Shown: positions 47,948-56,911 of the stretch, in pieces
Layout: each line of letters starts with the position of its first letter
Position numbering within the stretch: the first letter of the stretch is position 1
Assembly (NCBI RefSeq): GCF_029094545.1
Contig: NZ_CP117835.1
Coordinates: forward strand, 2,026,001 to 2,090,000
DNA: 64,000 nt
Origin: Alkalihalophilus pseudofirmus
GTDB taxonomy: Bacteria; Bacillota; Bacilli; Bacillales; Bacillaceae_D
Reading direction: 5' to 3'
Notes under the pieces: generated by a model
The model's input: the letters and a program-made list of their open reading frames with translations, nothing else
What the model was told of the DNA's origin: nothing
The model's database searches: none
Program-made: the position numbers and the translations under genes

Positions 47948-48520
47948 CTATTTCCACACTTGATCAAGTTTATCAGAATAGAATTCGATTGCTTTTTGGT
48001 ACAATTTAATTTCTGGATCTGAGGTTGTCTTCACTAAGCAGTTTAGCAATAGATCCATTGCTTTGTTATGTTCATTTAAATTATATAAAGTCATGGCATA
48101 AAAAGTTTGAAGTGCTTTATTATGAGGAAAATTAGATATACCATTACAAAATGTTTCTTTAGACAAACCGTATAATCCTAATGTTCGGTAAGTACTACCA
48201 AGTCCAAGATATGCTCCTTGAAGTTCCTTTTCAGGTAATCCAAGTGAAATGGCTTTTTTATAATACGGAACAGCTAGTGACTCTTCTCCCAATATGTCAT
48301 AGCTCCAAGCACATTGATAATTTGTTATTGCATGGTCTGGGTGTTGACGTACAAGTTCTAAAAGGAGCTTGTTTGACTCATTATACTCGTGGTTTTGCCT
48401 ATATGAGATAGCCTTCTTTATTTCTCTCTCTACTGGTTGCAGTAGAACCACCTGCCTTTCTATGAAATTAACATCCTCAATCCATTTCACTAAGATTCTC
48501 TTCAAGACATATCTGATCAT
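47948..48520 (-). CDS. TPR-repeat protein
   Basis: 190 residues; start ATG 48520 lacks a strong site. Tetratricopeptide units: ISYRQNHEYNESNKLLLELV, NYQCAWSYDILGEESLAVPY, AYLGLGSTYRTLGLYGLSKE, TFYAMTLYNLNEHNKAMDLL. These pair helices give a protein-binding scaffold. Partner and role are unknown; it resembles the small Bacillus tetratricopeptide proteins such as YfhC-neighbouring or YpiA-like ones only in fold. Confidence 0.8.
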   Translation of the reverse strand: MIRYVLKRILVKWIEDVNFIERQVVLLQPVEREIKKAISYRQNHEYNESNKLLLELVRQHPDHAITNYQCAWSYDILGEESLAVPYYKKAISLGLPEKELQGAYLGLGSTYRTLGLYGLSKETFCNGISNFPHNKALQTFYAMTLYNLNEHNKAMDLLLNCLVKTTSDPEIKLYQKAIEFYSDKLDQVWK

Positions 48521-48653
48521 TCTTAAATAGATAGGTCAGGAAAAGTATTGATTTAGCTTTTCATCATCAGTACGATTGCTTCACCATGATTCTAAACGAT
48601 TCTATGCCTCCATGCTTAATACCCCTTATTTAGCTTAAACTTATTAATATTCT

Positions 48654-49130
48654 TCATAGCTTTAATTGCAAGATGTATTGTTCGCCTATGGGTCCAATTT
48701 TTCGTGAGCCTGTGTCGTAAAAGCCTGCTTTTTTGTACAAGCTCTGTGCTGCAAGATTTTTGTGATTTACAGCTAATACTACTTCATTATAATAGGGGAA
48801 TTCTTCACTAATAAATGTCTTTAGTAATAGCATTGCTTGTTTTGCGTATCCTTTTCCTTGTTTGTCTTCAGTAATTGAAAAAGCAGTAAGCAACATACTT
48901 AGTGGATTAGAAGTATATTCTTTAACTCTATCAGTTGAATGGAGCAAGAAGAAACCAACCGGCTCTCCTTTATAATATATTCCTATCCGATATTGACCCT
49001 CTTTTACTTCTTTATAATTATCTGGTAGCGAAGTATACATTTCTTGATCTTTCGGCAGGTGAAAAGAATAAAATCCTTCCATTCCTTTATCTGATATCAG
49101 TTTTAATTCAAGCTCGTTTGTTTGATGCAA
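48654..49130 (-). CDS. GNAT acetyltransferase
   Basis: 158 residues, TTG start 49130 after AAAGGAGGAATAAGT. N-terminal LELKLISDKGMEGFYSFHLP, acetyl-CoA region LTAFSITEDKQGKGYAKQAM (QGKGYA), then VVLAVNHKNLAAQSLYKKAG and FYDTGSRKIGPIGEQYILQL. The layout fits the diamine/protein acetyltransferase group; substrate unknown. The gene stands alone. Confidence 0.85.
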   Translation of the reverse strand: MHQTNELELKLISDKGMEGFYSFHLPKDQEMYTSLPDNYKEVKEGQYRIGIYYKGEPVGFFLLHSTDRVKEYTSNPLSMLLTAFSITEDKQGKGYAKQAMLLLKTFISEEFPYYNEVVLAVNHKNLAAQSLYKKAGFYDTGSRKIGPIGEQYILQLKL

Positions 49131-49575
49131 ACTTATTCCTCCTTTAATGGGAATTAAACTCTTGTATTCGTATAAAAATCAATTGAATAACATACCAAGT
49201 CGGGATTGTTAGGAGATGAATTAACTTATCCTTTCAGAAAATAACTATATACATAATCTACCAACTAATTATACATGATGTATCTGAATTTAAAAAAGTA
49301 TTTTTTATAGTAGATAAATTTAAAGAGAGAACTGAGTTATGCAGTTCTCTCCTTTTGTGTAGCTTATAATTGTATCTTTTCACCCACTTATTGCGTGGCT
49401 TCAAAAGTTAATTGCGCGGCTTTTCGGCTTATTTGCTTCGGTTGACCGCACAATTGCGTCACTCTCTTTGAATTGCGTCAGTTGCGAGCGGATATGCGTC
49501 GGTTTAGCGCTGAATTGTATTAATTTTCACTATAATTGCGCCGGTTGCATGCCCTGGCACTGCGCTCCTCCTCCC
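49131..49575. other. Intergenic region with terminator and ATTGCG element
   Basis: No gene. It holds the hairpin GAGAGAACTG / CAGTTCTCTC at 49325-49351, followed on the plus strand by CTTTTG, and the 21-bp periodic element at 49390-49545 listed separately. Confidence 0.5.
49390..49545 (+). repeat. 21-bp periodic ATTGCG element, copy 2
   Basis: Words ATTGCG, ATTGCG, TTTGCT, ATTGCG, ATTGCG, ATGCGT, ATTGTA and ATTGCG. Spacings are 21, 21, 21, 19, 22, 20 and 21. It ends ATTGCGCCGGTT. It lies after the 3' end of the four-ATPase operon. The spacing series equals that of copy 3. Confidence 0.82.
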
Positions 49576-50175
49576 CTAAGGCAACACGCTCGGCGTCAAC
49601 GTATACGCATTAGCCCCGCCTGGTGCGACGGCATTGAAAATCGTGTATTTCCGCTCTGGAAATTTAACGGCATATGTTGCCTGGCCTTCTAGCCCTTGGA
49701 TCGTCACAACACTTGGGACAGGGACGCTGTATGCTGCGGCATTTGATGTGAGCGTATGGCTTTCACGGATGATTTGTCCGTCTACCATGATCTGAACTCG
49801 GTCCTCGCTGTCACCGGTGAAGTCCCAGATCAGCATACGCGCCGTGCCCCCGTCAAAGTTGCCGACTGCAAAATCCTGCGAGTCTAAGGCTACTTGGCTT
49901 GCATCTTCTAGAACAAAGCCTGATTCCATTTCAGTCGATGTACGGTTTGCGATTTCATCGGCTGCTGCTTCATCAGACATCGTTCCTGTGGAGAATGCCA
50001 TGCCTGAGATTGTAAGGATCAACGCCAAAAGTCCGATTGCTGTTCGTGCCAGTTTGGCGGATGGGGTCAGCTCTCTTTTCTGACTAGATCCCTCCCGCTC
50101 TTCATTAATCAAGTTTTTCACTTGGCTCGCTCGGTCTTGGTTCTTTTCGTTATGCATATATGGTCGCTTGTTCAT
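49576..50175 (-). CDS. Membrane-anchored protein with external beta domain, operon of the four-ATPase protein
   Basis: 199 residues, ATG directly after the preceding stop (TAG-ATG), ribosome site CAGGAGGACGATG. A basic/polar inside (1-40: NEKNQDRASQVKNLI...) is followed by one helix (LARTAIGLLALILTISGMAF, about 42-61) and an external part rich in Val, Ser and Gly with IWDFTGDSEDRVQIMVDGQI. It ends with a beta-rich stretch (YTIFNAVAPGGANAYTLTPS). No recognised family; last gene of the operon. Confidence 0.7.
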   Translation of the reverse strand: MNKRPYMHNEKNQDRASQVKNLINEEREGSSQKRELTPSAKLARTAIGLLALILTISGMAFSTGTMSDEAAADEIANRTSTEMESGFVLEDASQVALDSQDFAVGNFDGGTARMLIWDFTGDSEDRVQIMVDGQIIRESHTLTSNAAAYSVPVPSVVTIQGLEGQATYAVKFPERKYTIFNAVAPGGANAYTLTPSVLP

Positions 50176-50622
50176 CTACATCGTCCTCCTGTTTGCAAAC
50201 GGAGATGAGGCTGGGTGACGGTGAAACCACCATGACATCAGCACTCTTACTCCGATGAAGCTCATAATTGCAAGGAAGATCGCAAAGCCTTTTGAAGGGA
50301 AATTATGCTCTGCCCAACTATTCAAAAAGGTCGCTCCAAGCCCAAGGCCAATTAGCATAAATAGCCCCATTTGCAAGATTGGCCAGAGAATCGGCCACTT
50401 TGTATAAATCCAGCTTAAGGTCTCTATTCGGATGGATAAATAGAGGAAGAAGCTGCACAGACCGATCATGAACAGATAGACAGACCCGGTTGGTGTTCCG
50501 TATTGCAGCATCGTCCGTATATCATCAATGGCCAAAAACGGACCAATGAGAATACTTACAGCAATAAAGAAGAAAAACGGATAAAAGACCAGCCTTCCGC
50601 CGACACGTACTAAGCGCATCAT
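50176..50622 (-). CDS. Four-span membrane protein, operon of the four-ATPase protein
   Basis: 148 residues, ATG overlapping the ATPase stop (ATGA), site AGGAGATCGC. Four hydrophobic helices (about 12-32, 42-61, 70-90, 105-125), basic ends (MMRLVRVGGRLVFYPF; RVLMSWWFHRHPAS). No recognised family. The coupling of starts and stops with both neighbours suggests they act together, perhaps as membrane base of the ATPase. Confidence 0.7.
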   Translation of the reverse strand: MMRLVRVGGRLVFYPFFFFIAVSILIGPFLAIDDIRTMLQYGTPTGSVYLFMIGLCSFFLYLSIRIETLSWIYTKWPILWPILQMGLFMLIGLGLGATFLNSWAEHNFPSKGFAIFLAIMSFIGVRVLMSWWFHRHPASSPFANRRTM

Positions 50623-53600
50623 GCGATCTCCTCCCTTCTTGCGACATCTTCTTTTGTGATCGTAATTAATTCTTCAAGCTCTGCATCAGGCACATTCATC
50701 AGCCTGACGGAATGCTTGCGGATGGTCGCTTCCATTAAACTACGGACAAATCGCCCGTTGCCGCGGGAAGCCTTTGCTGTTTCCATTTCACATTGCTCAC
50801 GAATCGCATCAAGAGCACCGGCCTCTATTTTGTAGCCTTTGTGCGTGAACATCACGTTGGAAATTTTCACGAGCTCATCTGTTGAATAGTCAGGAAAGGC
50901 AATTTGATGTGGGAAACGTGATCGCAAACCGGAATTTGACTCCCAGAATTCTGTCATTTCTTTTTCATAGCCGGCAACAATGACAACGAGCTCTCCTTTT
51001 AAATCTTCCATTGCTTTTACGATCGTATCAATCGCTTCTTGTCCAAATTGATCACCAGCCAGGCTGTAGGCTTCGTCAATAAATAAGACACCGCCTCTTG
51101 CCTCATCGATGATTTGTTTTGTTTTTAAGGCCGTCTGTCCGACATATCCAGCTACGAGTCCGCTGCGGTCGGTTTCGATTAAGCGGTCTGTTGCGATCAC
51201 ACCGAGTTCATGCAGGCGTTTAGCCGCTATGCGAGCGATGGTCGTCTTCCCTGTTCCTGGGTTACCGGTAAATGACATATGCAGGCTTTGCCCGCTGATC
51301 TCAGGCAGATTCAATGCCTTACGTCTTTCGTTCATTGCGACTTGAGCAAAAAGATTTTCCATAAAGGTTTTCACATTTTGCAAGCCGATAATGTCATTTA
51401 ACTGCTCTTTGGCCTGATCCTTGTTTTCTGTTTCCACGTGGATGTCGAAATCTTCTGCTTGCAGCTCGATCAGTGCTTCAGGTTCATTTGAATCTATTTC
51501 AGCAATGCGCACTGACTGTCTTCTAATTGCTGCTTCTAATTCATTTCGAACCATCCGCCCATTTCCAGCCGCTTCACGATCGGCTGCTTGCTTCCTTCTA
51601 AATGCTGATTCAAGTTCTGTATCAAGCTCGTGAGACAGCAGAAACCCACGGTGCTTTGTCAGGATATGGAGCATTTGTACAAGCTCCGTCGCTGTGTAAT
51701 CCGGGAAGTGAATATGCAGCGGAAAGCGGGAATATAAGCCCGCATTGGTGTCGAGTAATTTTTTCATATCGTCTTCGTAGCCTGCTAAAATGACGATGAG
51801 ATTATCTTTATGAATTTCCATCAGCCGGACAATCTCATTAATTGCTTCTTCCCCGTAGCCTCCGTGACCATCGACTAACGCATACGCCTCATCAATAAAC
51901 AGCACACCGCCAAGGGCTGACTCGACTACACTCTTCGTTTTTTCTGCCGTTTGACCGGCATAGCCTGAAACGAGCTCGCTTCGTCCCACTTCCACTAAAT
52001 GTCCTTTTTTCAACACCCCGAGCTCTTTCATCATCTGAGAGAGGGTTCTGGCGATCGTTGTTTTTCCTGTACCTGGATTTCCGGAGAACACCATATTCAA
52101 TACTTGCTCTGTACGGATCGTATGTCCCGCTTCTTTTCTGCGTTTATTTGCAAGAAGCTGTTTCTCAAGCGTACGGATAACGTTTTTGACAGAGTCTAAG
52201 CCGACGTAAGCTGAGAGCTCTTCTTCAAGGTCAAATCTTTGAGTTTCCATGATGCCAAAGTCTTCAACTGTTAACAGTTGATAGTCAGCCTCGGCTTCTT
52301 CGTTCACTCGCACCGATTGCTTGCGGATGGCTTCTTCTAATACGTTACGAACAAGGCGTCCGTTGCCGCTGTCATTACGGCCTGGTATCTGTTTTCGTTC
52401 AAAAAGTTCAATTAAAGGTTTCTTCGACTCTTGATCAAGGTGGTAGTCACGCTTTTGCGCCATTAACTCAAGCATCGTATAAAGTTCGTCAGCACGGTAA
52501 TCTGAGAACTCAACTTGAAACGGGAAGCGAGACCGCAGACCAGGGTTTGTTTTAAGAAAGCCCTCCATTTCCTGCGTGTAGCCAGCTAAGATGACAACTA
52601 AATCCTCGCGGTGATCTTCCATCCCTTTTACAAGAGTATCGATGGCTTCCTGTCCAAAGCTGTCATGCTGATTTCTTGAAAGAGCGTACGCCTCATCAAT
52701 GAACAGCACCCCGCCTAGAGCTTCTTGGATTTTGCTCATCGTTTTTGGTCCGGTGTGACCGACATATTCACCGACTAAATCCTGGCGAGCGACCTCAACC
52801 AACTGCCCTTTTGATAGAATGCCAAGTCCTTTTAATATGGAGGAAATGAGTCTAGCAACCGTTGTTTTACCCGTACCAGGATTGCCGGAAAAAATCATAT
52901 GAAGCGTCAGCGGAGTCGTTGATAATCCCATCTCTTTTCGTTTCAACTGCAGTTCAACTGTTTTCGTTAATTCATGCACAAAGGTTTTCACTTCAGCTAA
53001 TCCGATCAAGCTTTCGAGTTCGTTAAAAGCTTGCTCTACAGACTCTGCTTCTGCTTTTTCTAAAGTGAGAAGCGGGTGTGCCTGACCTTCAATATAAATG
53101 GCATGATCAGCAGTGATTAAATGTGCTTGATCATTTAATTGACCGCGGGCACGAGCTGCGACGAGACTTTCAACAAGCTGAATGCTGATCCACTTTTTTA
53201 ATACCCGTCCGTTTTCTTCTGTGTTCAGAGATAGCTCTGCTAATAATTCAGCAACCGCATCATCATAGGTAATCTGTTTATTTGTAAGCTCGGCTGCTTG
53301 TGATTGAGCTCGTTGCAGCATGTGAGACGCTATTTTTATGAGATGCTCGAGCTCTAACGGCTTTGTATGCAGCTGATCTTGGATCTGTGAGCGGATGGCT
53401 TCTGGCAGATCTCTTTCTTTTTCAGTAATAAAGACGAGTCTATGATTCGCAGCATCAATCATGACGCCTGCTTCTGTTCTAAAATAGCCATTTTTCACTA
53501 ATTGCTCTAAGTTAGTTAGAACCTGTGTATGTGCACTTTTGATCCCTTTAAACACGATCGTTGAGCCCCCGTAGGAGAAGGCACTTGAGAAATCTTTGAC

Positions 53601-54131
53601 GAAATTAGAATGTATATCTTTTTCACTGTAGAGACTCACATCGAGTGTAATGACTTGTTGGTTGGTAAGCAGTTTATGGTGATGAAGCGTCTTTACGACT
53701 TCTGTCAATCCTTCTGTTTTCCCTGTTCCGATCGGCCCTGTCACAGAGATCACTTGAGCTTTACCGTCAAGACTTCCCTCAAGTAAGTATTGCTTCTTAA
53801 ACCATAGGACGAGCTCTTTCAGATATTCCTTTTGACCATACACACGCTGGCCAACAGACGTCTCAACTAAATGGAATAACTGATCAATCTCTTCTTTATA
53901 AAGCCGCTTTCTCGAGGACTTCTCTTTGACTGGCTTAGTCGTTGCAACAGGACGGTTCGACTCCCTGTTATGGGGAGTCGGGGATGGCTTCATTGCTTCA
54001 AGACCATTTGGTGTATGAGTTGTATGTGTTCCCGGCACTCTCATATGTGCCTTGTTCTCTTTAGTGTTACGTTTAAAATCTAATAACTGTAATTCTGGTA
54101 AGATGATCCGCGACCACTTTTTCCACATCAT
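50619..54131 (-). CDS. Multi-module AAA+ ATPase (CbxX/CfqX-SpoVK type) with four P-loops
   Basis: Start ATG 54131 (MMWKKWSRIILPELQLLDFK) after AAGGAGATAAGA; 1170 residues (the open frame to 54194 overlaps the upstream gene). Module 1 has TGPIGTGKTEGLTEVV at about residue 133. Modules 2-4 are repeated CbxX units of about 270 residues, with Walker A GNPGTGKTT at about 418, 688 and 960, GGVLFIDEAYAL after each, VILAGYTQEM / VILAGYEDDM / VIVAGYEKEM and the arginine-finger segment NPGLRSRFP / NAGLYSRFP / NSGLRSRFP, followed by GNGR-VRN lids. SpoVK and CbbX have one such module and EccA one, so this triplication plus an extra P-loop is unusual. It likely remodels a partner protein at the membrane. 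Preceded by a DUF4236 gene, followed by two membrane protein genes. Confidence 0.88.
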   Translation of the reverse strand: MMWKKWSRIILPELQLLDFKRNTKENKAHMRVPGTHTTHTPNGLEAMKPSPTPHNRESNRPVATTKPVKEKSSRKRLYKEEIDQLFHLVETSVGQRVYGQKEYLKELVLWFKKQYLLEGSLDGKAQVISVTGPIGTGKTEGLTEVVKTLHHHKLLTNQQVITLDVSLYSEKDIHSNFVKDFSSAFSYGGSTIVFKGIKSAHTQVLTNLEQLVKNGYFRTEAGVMIDAANHRLVFITEKERDLPEAIRSQIQDQLHTKPLELEHLIKIASHMLQRAQSQAAELTNKQITYDDAVAELLAELSLNTEENGRVLKKWISIQLVESLVAARARGQLNDQAHLITADHAIYIEGQAHPLLTLEKAEAESVEQAFNELESLIGLAEVKTFVHELTKTVELQLKRKEMGLSTTPLTLHMIFSGNPGTGKTTVARLISSILKGLGILSKGQLVEVARQDLVGEYVGHTGPKTMSKIQEALGGVLFIDEAYALSRNQHDSFGQEAIDTLVKGMEDHREDLVVILAGYTQEMEGFLKTNPGLRSRFPFQVEFSDYRADELYTMLELMAQKRDYHLDQESKKPLIELFERKQIPGRNDSGNGRLVRNVLEEAIRKQSVRVNEEAEADYQLLTVEDFGIMETQRFDLEEELSAYVGLDSVKNVIRTLEKQLLANKRRKEAGHTIRTEQVLNMVFSGNPGTGKTTIARTLSQMMKELGVLKKGHLVEVGRSELVSGYAGQTAEKTKSVVESALGGVLFIDEAYALVDGHGGYGEEAINEIVRLMEIHKDNLIVILAGYEDDMKKLLDTNAGLYSRFPLHIHFPDYTATELVQMLHILTKHRGFLLSHELDTELESAFRRKQAADREAAGNGRMVRNELEAAIRRQSVRIAEIDSNEPEALIELQAEDFDIHVETENKDQAKEQLNDIIGLQNVKTFMENLFAQVAMNERRKALNLPEISGQSLHMSFTGNPGTGKTTIARIAAKRLHELGVIATDRLIETDRSGLVAGYVGQTALKTKQIIDEARGGVLFIDEAYSLAGDQFGQEAIDTIVKAMEDLKGELVVIVAGYEKEMTEFWESNSGLRSRFPHQIAFPDYSTDELVKISNVMFTHKGYKIEAGALDAIREQCEMETAKASRGNGRFVRSLMEATIRKHSVRLMNVPDAELEELITITKEDVARREEIA

Positions 54132-54151
54132 TCTTATCTCCTTAACCTGTT

Positions 54152-55213
54152 TTAACGGATCGGCTGGAATCCCTTCGTTTTTAAGAACTTCCATGCCGGA
54201 TCATACCCAGCTACTGCAGCTTGGGCATCAATATGTTCAAACCGCTTAGACGCCATTAGAGCACGGGTAAATGTCACTTCTATTAATCTAATATCCTTAT
54301 GATGACCATCAGTTGGATCAATGCGCCTCTCCTCTACATGACAATGAACCGTCGTGACATCTGGCAATGCATGCAGGCAGTCGCGCGCTGCTTTTAAAAG
54401 AAGAGAGCAAATGAATTGCTGATATAAATGATAGTAATTAGTTTTCGTCTGTGCTTTTCTTGAAAGCTTTCCTGTCTTCGTTAAACTAAATGTCTCATCG
54501 GGGATCACATCATCGTTTACTAGCACCTTCAACAGTACTTCACTTCTATCAATCGGCACAAGCTCAACTACGGCACCATATTCATTTGCAGCAATGAAAA
54601 GATCTGTTTCAGCGAGCAGCTCCTGATACATTTCTACACCGCCCGAAGCAAGTGTTTGTGCTTTATTTACACGGTTAAGCCATGAGGCATAATTCCCTTT
54701 GTCCTCTAAGACGGCTTGATCCACCTTTTCCTCTAACCCGGCACGTTCCTTTGCTTCCTTTTTTAATAGTCGCGAGAAAAAGGACGGCTTATATTGTTCG
54801 ACATCTCTTCGTGCATCCGTCTCGTGTGGCCCCATTTCACCTATTGAAAATGGCGGTGCTTCACTTGCTTTTTCCTTCCAATTGATCGGTTCTGATACTC
54901 GTAAATGGAGGTGTTGTAATGCTTTTATGTGTTGTTCGTATTCTTCTACAAGCTGAGAGGTTTCATTAGATTGATCCGTTGCGTTCTTGCTCAAAGCCTG
55001 GCTTGAGTTCGTTTTCCTTCCTTTCCGAGAGGAATGAGACTTAGAGTAGGACATGCCGGTCCCTGGTATTCCAGCAGTCGTTGTCCGTCTTCCGCTCGTG
55101 TTGATAGAATGTCTAAACCCCTTTCCTCCTACACTTAATCCAATTGATTTTTTGCTGACATTTATTCTTACGCCTGGAGCGATTTTCTTACTTCGCCGAA
55201 ATCTGAAGGCCAT
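54152..55213 (-). CDS. DUF4236-domain protein, first gene of the four-ATPase operon
   Basis: 353 residues, ATG after GGGGAGCAGCATTGCA. The first 55 residues are DUF4236: MAFRFRRSKKIAPGVRINVS, KKSIGLSVGGKGFRHSINTS, GRRTTTAGIPGTGMSYSKS. A long helical region (about 60-190) follows with coiled-coil character, and the last 130 residues are alpha/beta (VLVNDDVIPDETFSLTKTGK, LTDGHHKDIRLIEVTFTRAL-like). DUF4236 is a small basic-beta domain found with varied partners. In this operon it could be the substrate or adaptor of the ATPase. Function unknown. Confidence 0.8.
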   Translation of the reverse strand: MAFRFRRSKKIAPGVRINVSKKSIGLSVGGKGFRHSINTSGRRTTTAGIPGTGMSYSKSHSSRKGRKTNSSQALSKNATDQSNETSQLVEEYEQHIKALQHLHLRVSEPINWKEKASEAPPFSIGEMGPHETDARRDVEQYKPSFFSRLLKKEAKERAGLEEKVDQAVLEDKGNYASWLNRVNKAQTLASGGVEMYQELLAETDLFIAANEYGAVVELVPIDRSEVLLKVLVNDDVIPDETFSLTKTGKLSRKAQTKTNYYHLYQQFICSLLLKAARDCLHALPDVTTVHCHVEERRIDPTDGHHKDIRLIEVTFTRALMASKRFEHIDAQAAVAGYDPAWKFLKTKGFQPIR

Positions 55214-55443
55214 TGCAATGCTGCTCCCCTTTCAATAGAAATATCCACTATTTATGTACATTTTTATTGTCTCTTAATTTTAGCATAGATCTCTTTATTG
55301 AGATTCATTGATTACAATTATTGAAGAAAATGCCAAGGCCTTTAAATTTGTCTCCATCCAAGATTACTTTTCATATAAAATTGGTTTTACTGTATACATT
55401 TTGAAATGCTGATTCGTTGTATAAGTGTTGGGAGGATAAAGAA

Positions 55444-55935
55444 ATGAAAAAAGAAGATGTGCTCGCCTCCTATCTTATCCAATTGGGAGAGGAAGTGTTT
55501 CGGTTGTTATTGGTGAGAGGTGCTGTGAAGGAAGATGCAGAAGATATTATTCAAAATACGTTTTATAAAGTGTATACGCTGCTTGATGATTTAACAGAAG
55601 GCAATTTGCGTCCTTGGTTTTTTCGGGTCGCTTTGAATGAACATATTGACTTGATGCGTAAAAAAGAGAAACAAACCATTTATTTGAATAATGAGATTTA
55701 TACGAAGCTTGCGCATGCAGACCGTGAATTTGACGCGGTCTTGAATAAGGATGAGATCTTCTACCTTTTAAAAGAGGTCAAAAAAGAATACAAAGAAATT
55801 TTTTTGCTGAAGTATTATTATGATTTTTCTTATGAAGAAATCGCTGACATGTTAGGTGTGAAGACAGATACAGTAAAACAAAAGTTGTACCGCGCAAGAA
55901 AATTTATTCACTCAAAGACCGGAGGAAAACGCTGA
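55444..55935 (+). CDS. ECF-type sigma factor
   Basis: Start ATG 55444 (MKKEDVLASYLIQLGEEVFR) after TTGGGAGGATAAAGAA; 163 residues. Region 2: EDAEDIIQNTFYKVYTLLDD and LRPWFFRVALNEHIDLMRKK. Region 4: KEIFLLKYYYDFSYEEIADM and LGVKTDTVKQKLYRARKFIH. Linked to a membrane anti-sigma gene by stop/start overlap (TGATG). Its target promoters and signal are unknown; ECF promoter motifs of its own gene were not convincing. Confidence 0.9.
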   Translation: MKKEDVLASYLIQLGEEVFRLLLVRGAVKEDAEDIIQNTFYKVYTLLDDLTEGNLRPWFFRVALNEHIDLMRKKEKQTIYLNNEIYTKLAHADREFDAVLNKDEIFYLLKEVKKEYKEIFLLKYYYDFSYEEIADMLGVKTDTVKQKLYRARKFIHSKTGGKR

Positions 55936-56849
55936 TGGATCACTCACTAAAAAAAGCCTTAAAAAAAGCAAAGCGAAAGCAACTCCTAAAAATTACGATG
56001 ATTTCTATCCTTGTCGTCATGCTTTTACTGCCTGTCTTTTATAGAACGGGAAATTATTTTGCGGCAAAAAGTACGATGAGACTCCACGATGCATTAGTGA
56101 TGCACCATGCGATTTCTCAGCCGAACGTGCATATGGATTCACGAGTGACGAGCAACCGGTCGATGTTCGGCGGAAATATTGTCACAAATCGCTCGAAGAA
56201 TATTAATGGCTATGTTGTTCCTTGGAGTACTCTAACTAGCTCGTATGGCTGGATCCAAACGGAAATTGATTTTAATGAACTAATACCCGGATCTTACAGT
56301 TCTGATACAGGATTTTACGAGTATGATAAGCAAACAAAACAGAAAGTGGCAACCTTTTATCATCCATTAATCGAAGACTACCATGATGGGGTGCAAAATC
56401 AATTAGCAGCTGTTGCAGAAATGGAGAATTACGTGGCTGAAGTGGCTATTTCGTTTGACCGCCCCTACACATTTGCAGAGGTTCAAGGACGTATTCCTGA
56501 CAACTTAAACATCGTTTGGTTGTATATGACCTCTGAAATTCGAGATGAAAGCATGGGTCCGGCTGGGATGCCTGTTTACGGATTTGCTCCTGGTTCCTCG
56601 CCTGATGATGATACCTATGCCTATTTTGTTGAGACACTAAAAGAGTATGATGACAGAGGCTATAATGACGCCATTCAAGAGTTTCTGAGTGAAAACGGCG
56701 ATAAATCCATTGATGAAGTTGAGGTGCTGGGTGTAATGCTGACGGGTCAGACAGAGAATTTTGAAGCGTTAGTTGGTGAAGATTTCATCCGTGGTGCATC
56801 TGTTGGAGTGACTGCGGAGATGGTTCCTTATATTACGCCGGAGAAGTAA
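55935..56849 (+). CDS. Membrane anti-sigma factor (Sigma_reg_N / Sigma_reg_C type)
   Basis: 304 residues, ATG overlapping the sigma stop. Basic cytosolic N-terminus (MDHSLKKALKKAKRKQLLKI), one membrane helix (about 20-38), and an external part of about 265 residues with VVPWSTLTSSYGWIQTEIDF, EVAISFDRPYTFAEVQGRIP and FEALVGEDFIRGASVGVTAE. This is the layout of the Bacillus sigma-regulator family with Sigma_reg_N and Sigma_reg_C. It would hold the ECF sigma factor at the membrane until a cell-surface signal arrives. Confidence 0.85.
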   Translation: MDHSLKKALKKAKRKQLLKITMISILVVMLLLPVFYRTGNYFAAKSTMRLHDALVMHHAISQPNVHMDSRVTSNRSMFGGNIVTNRSKNINGYVVPWSTLTSSYGWIQTEIDFNELIPGSYSSDTGFYEYDKQTKQKVATFYHPLIEDYHDGVQNQLAAVAEMENYVAEVAISFDRPYTFAEVQGRIPDNLNIVWLYMTSEIRDESMGPAGMPVYGFAPGSSPDDDTYAYFVETLKEYDDRGYNDAIQEFLSENGDKSIDEVEVLGVMLTGQTENFEALVGEDFIRGASVGVTAEMVPYITPEK

Positions 56850-56861
56850 GACTATTAAAAG

Positions 56862-56903
56862 AAGCCTAATCCCTGCTACTAAAGAGAGGAATTAGGCTTT
56901 TAT
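56862..56903. terminator. Bidirectional terminator between convergent genes
   Basis: AAGCCTAAT / ATTAGGCTT around a long loop, with T run (plus). It serves the anti-sigma gene and perhaps the dehydrogenase. Confidence 0.75.
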
Positions 56904-56911
56904 TCTTATGG

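Noticed and set aside
49390-49545. ATTGCG element as a heptad-coding (7-codon) tandem gene
   Set aside because: Steps of 19, 20 and 22 break the frame, and stop codons occur in all frames across the three copies.
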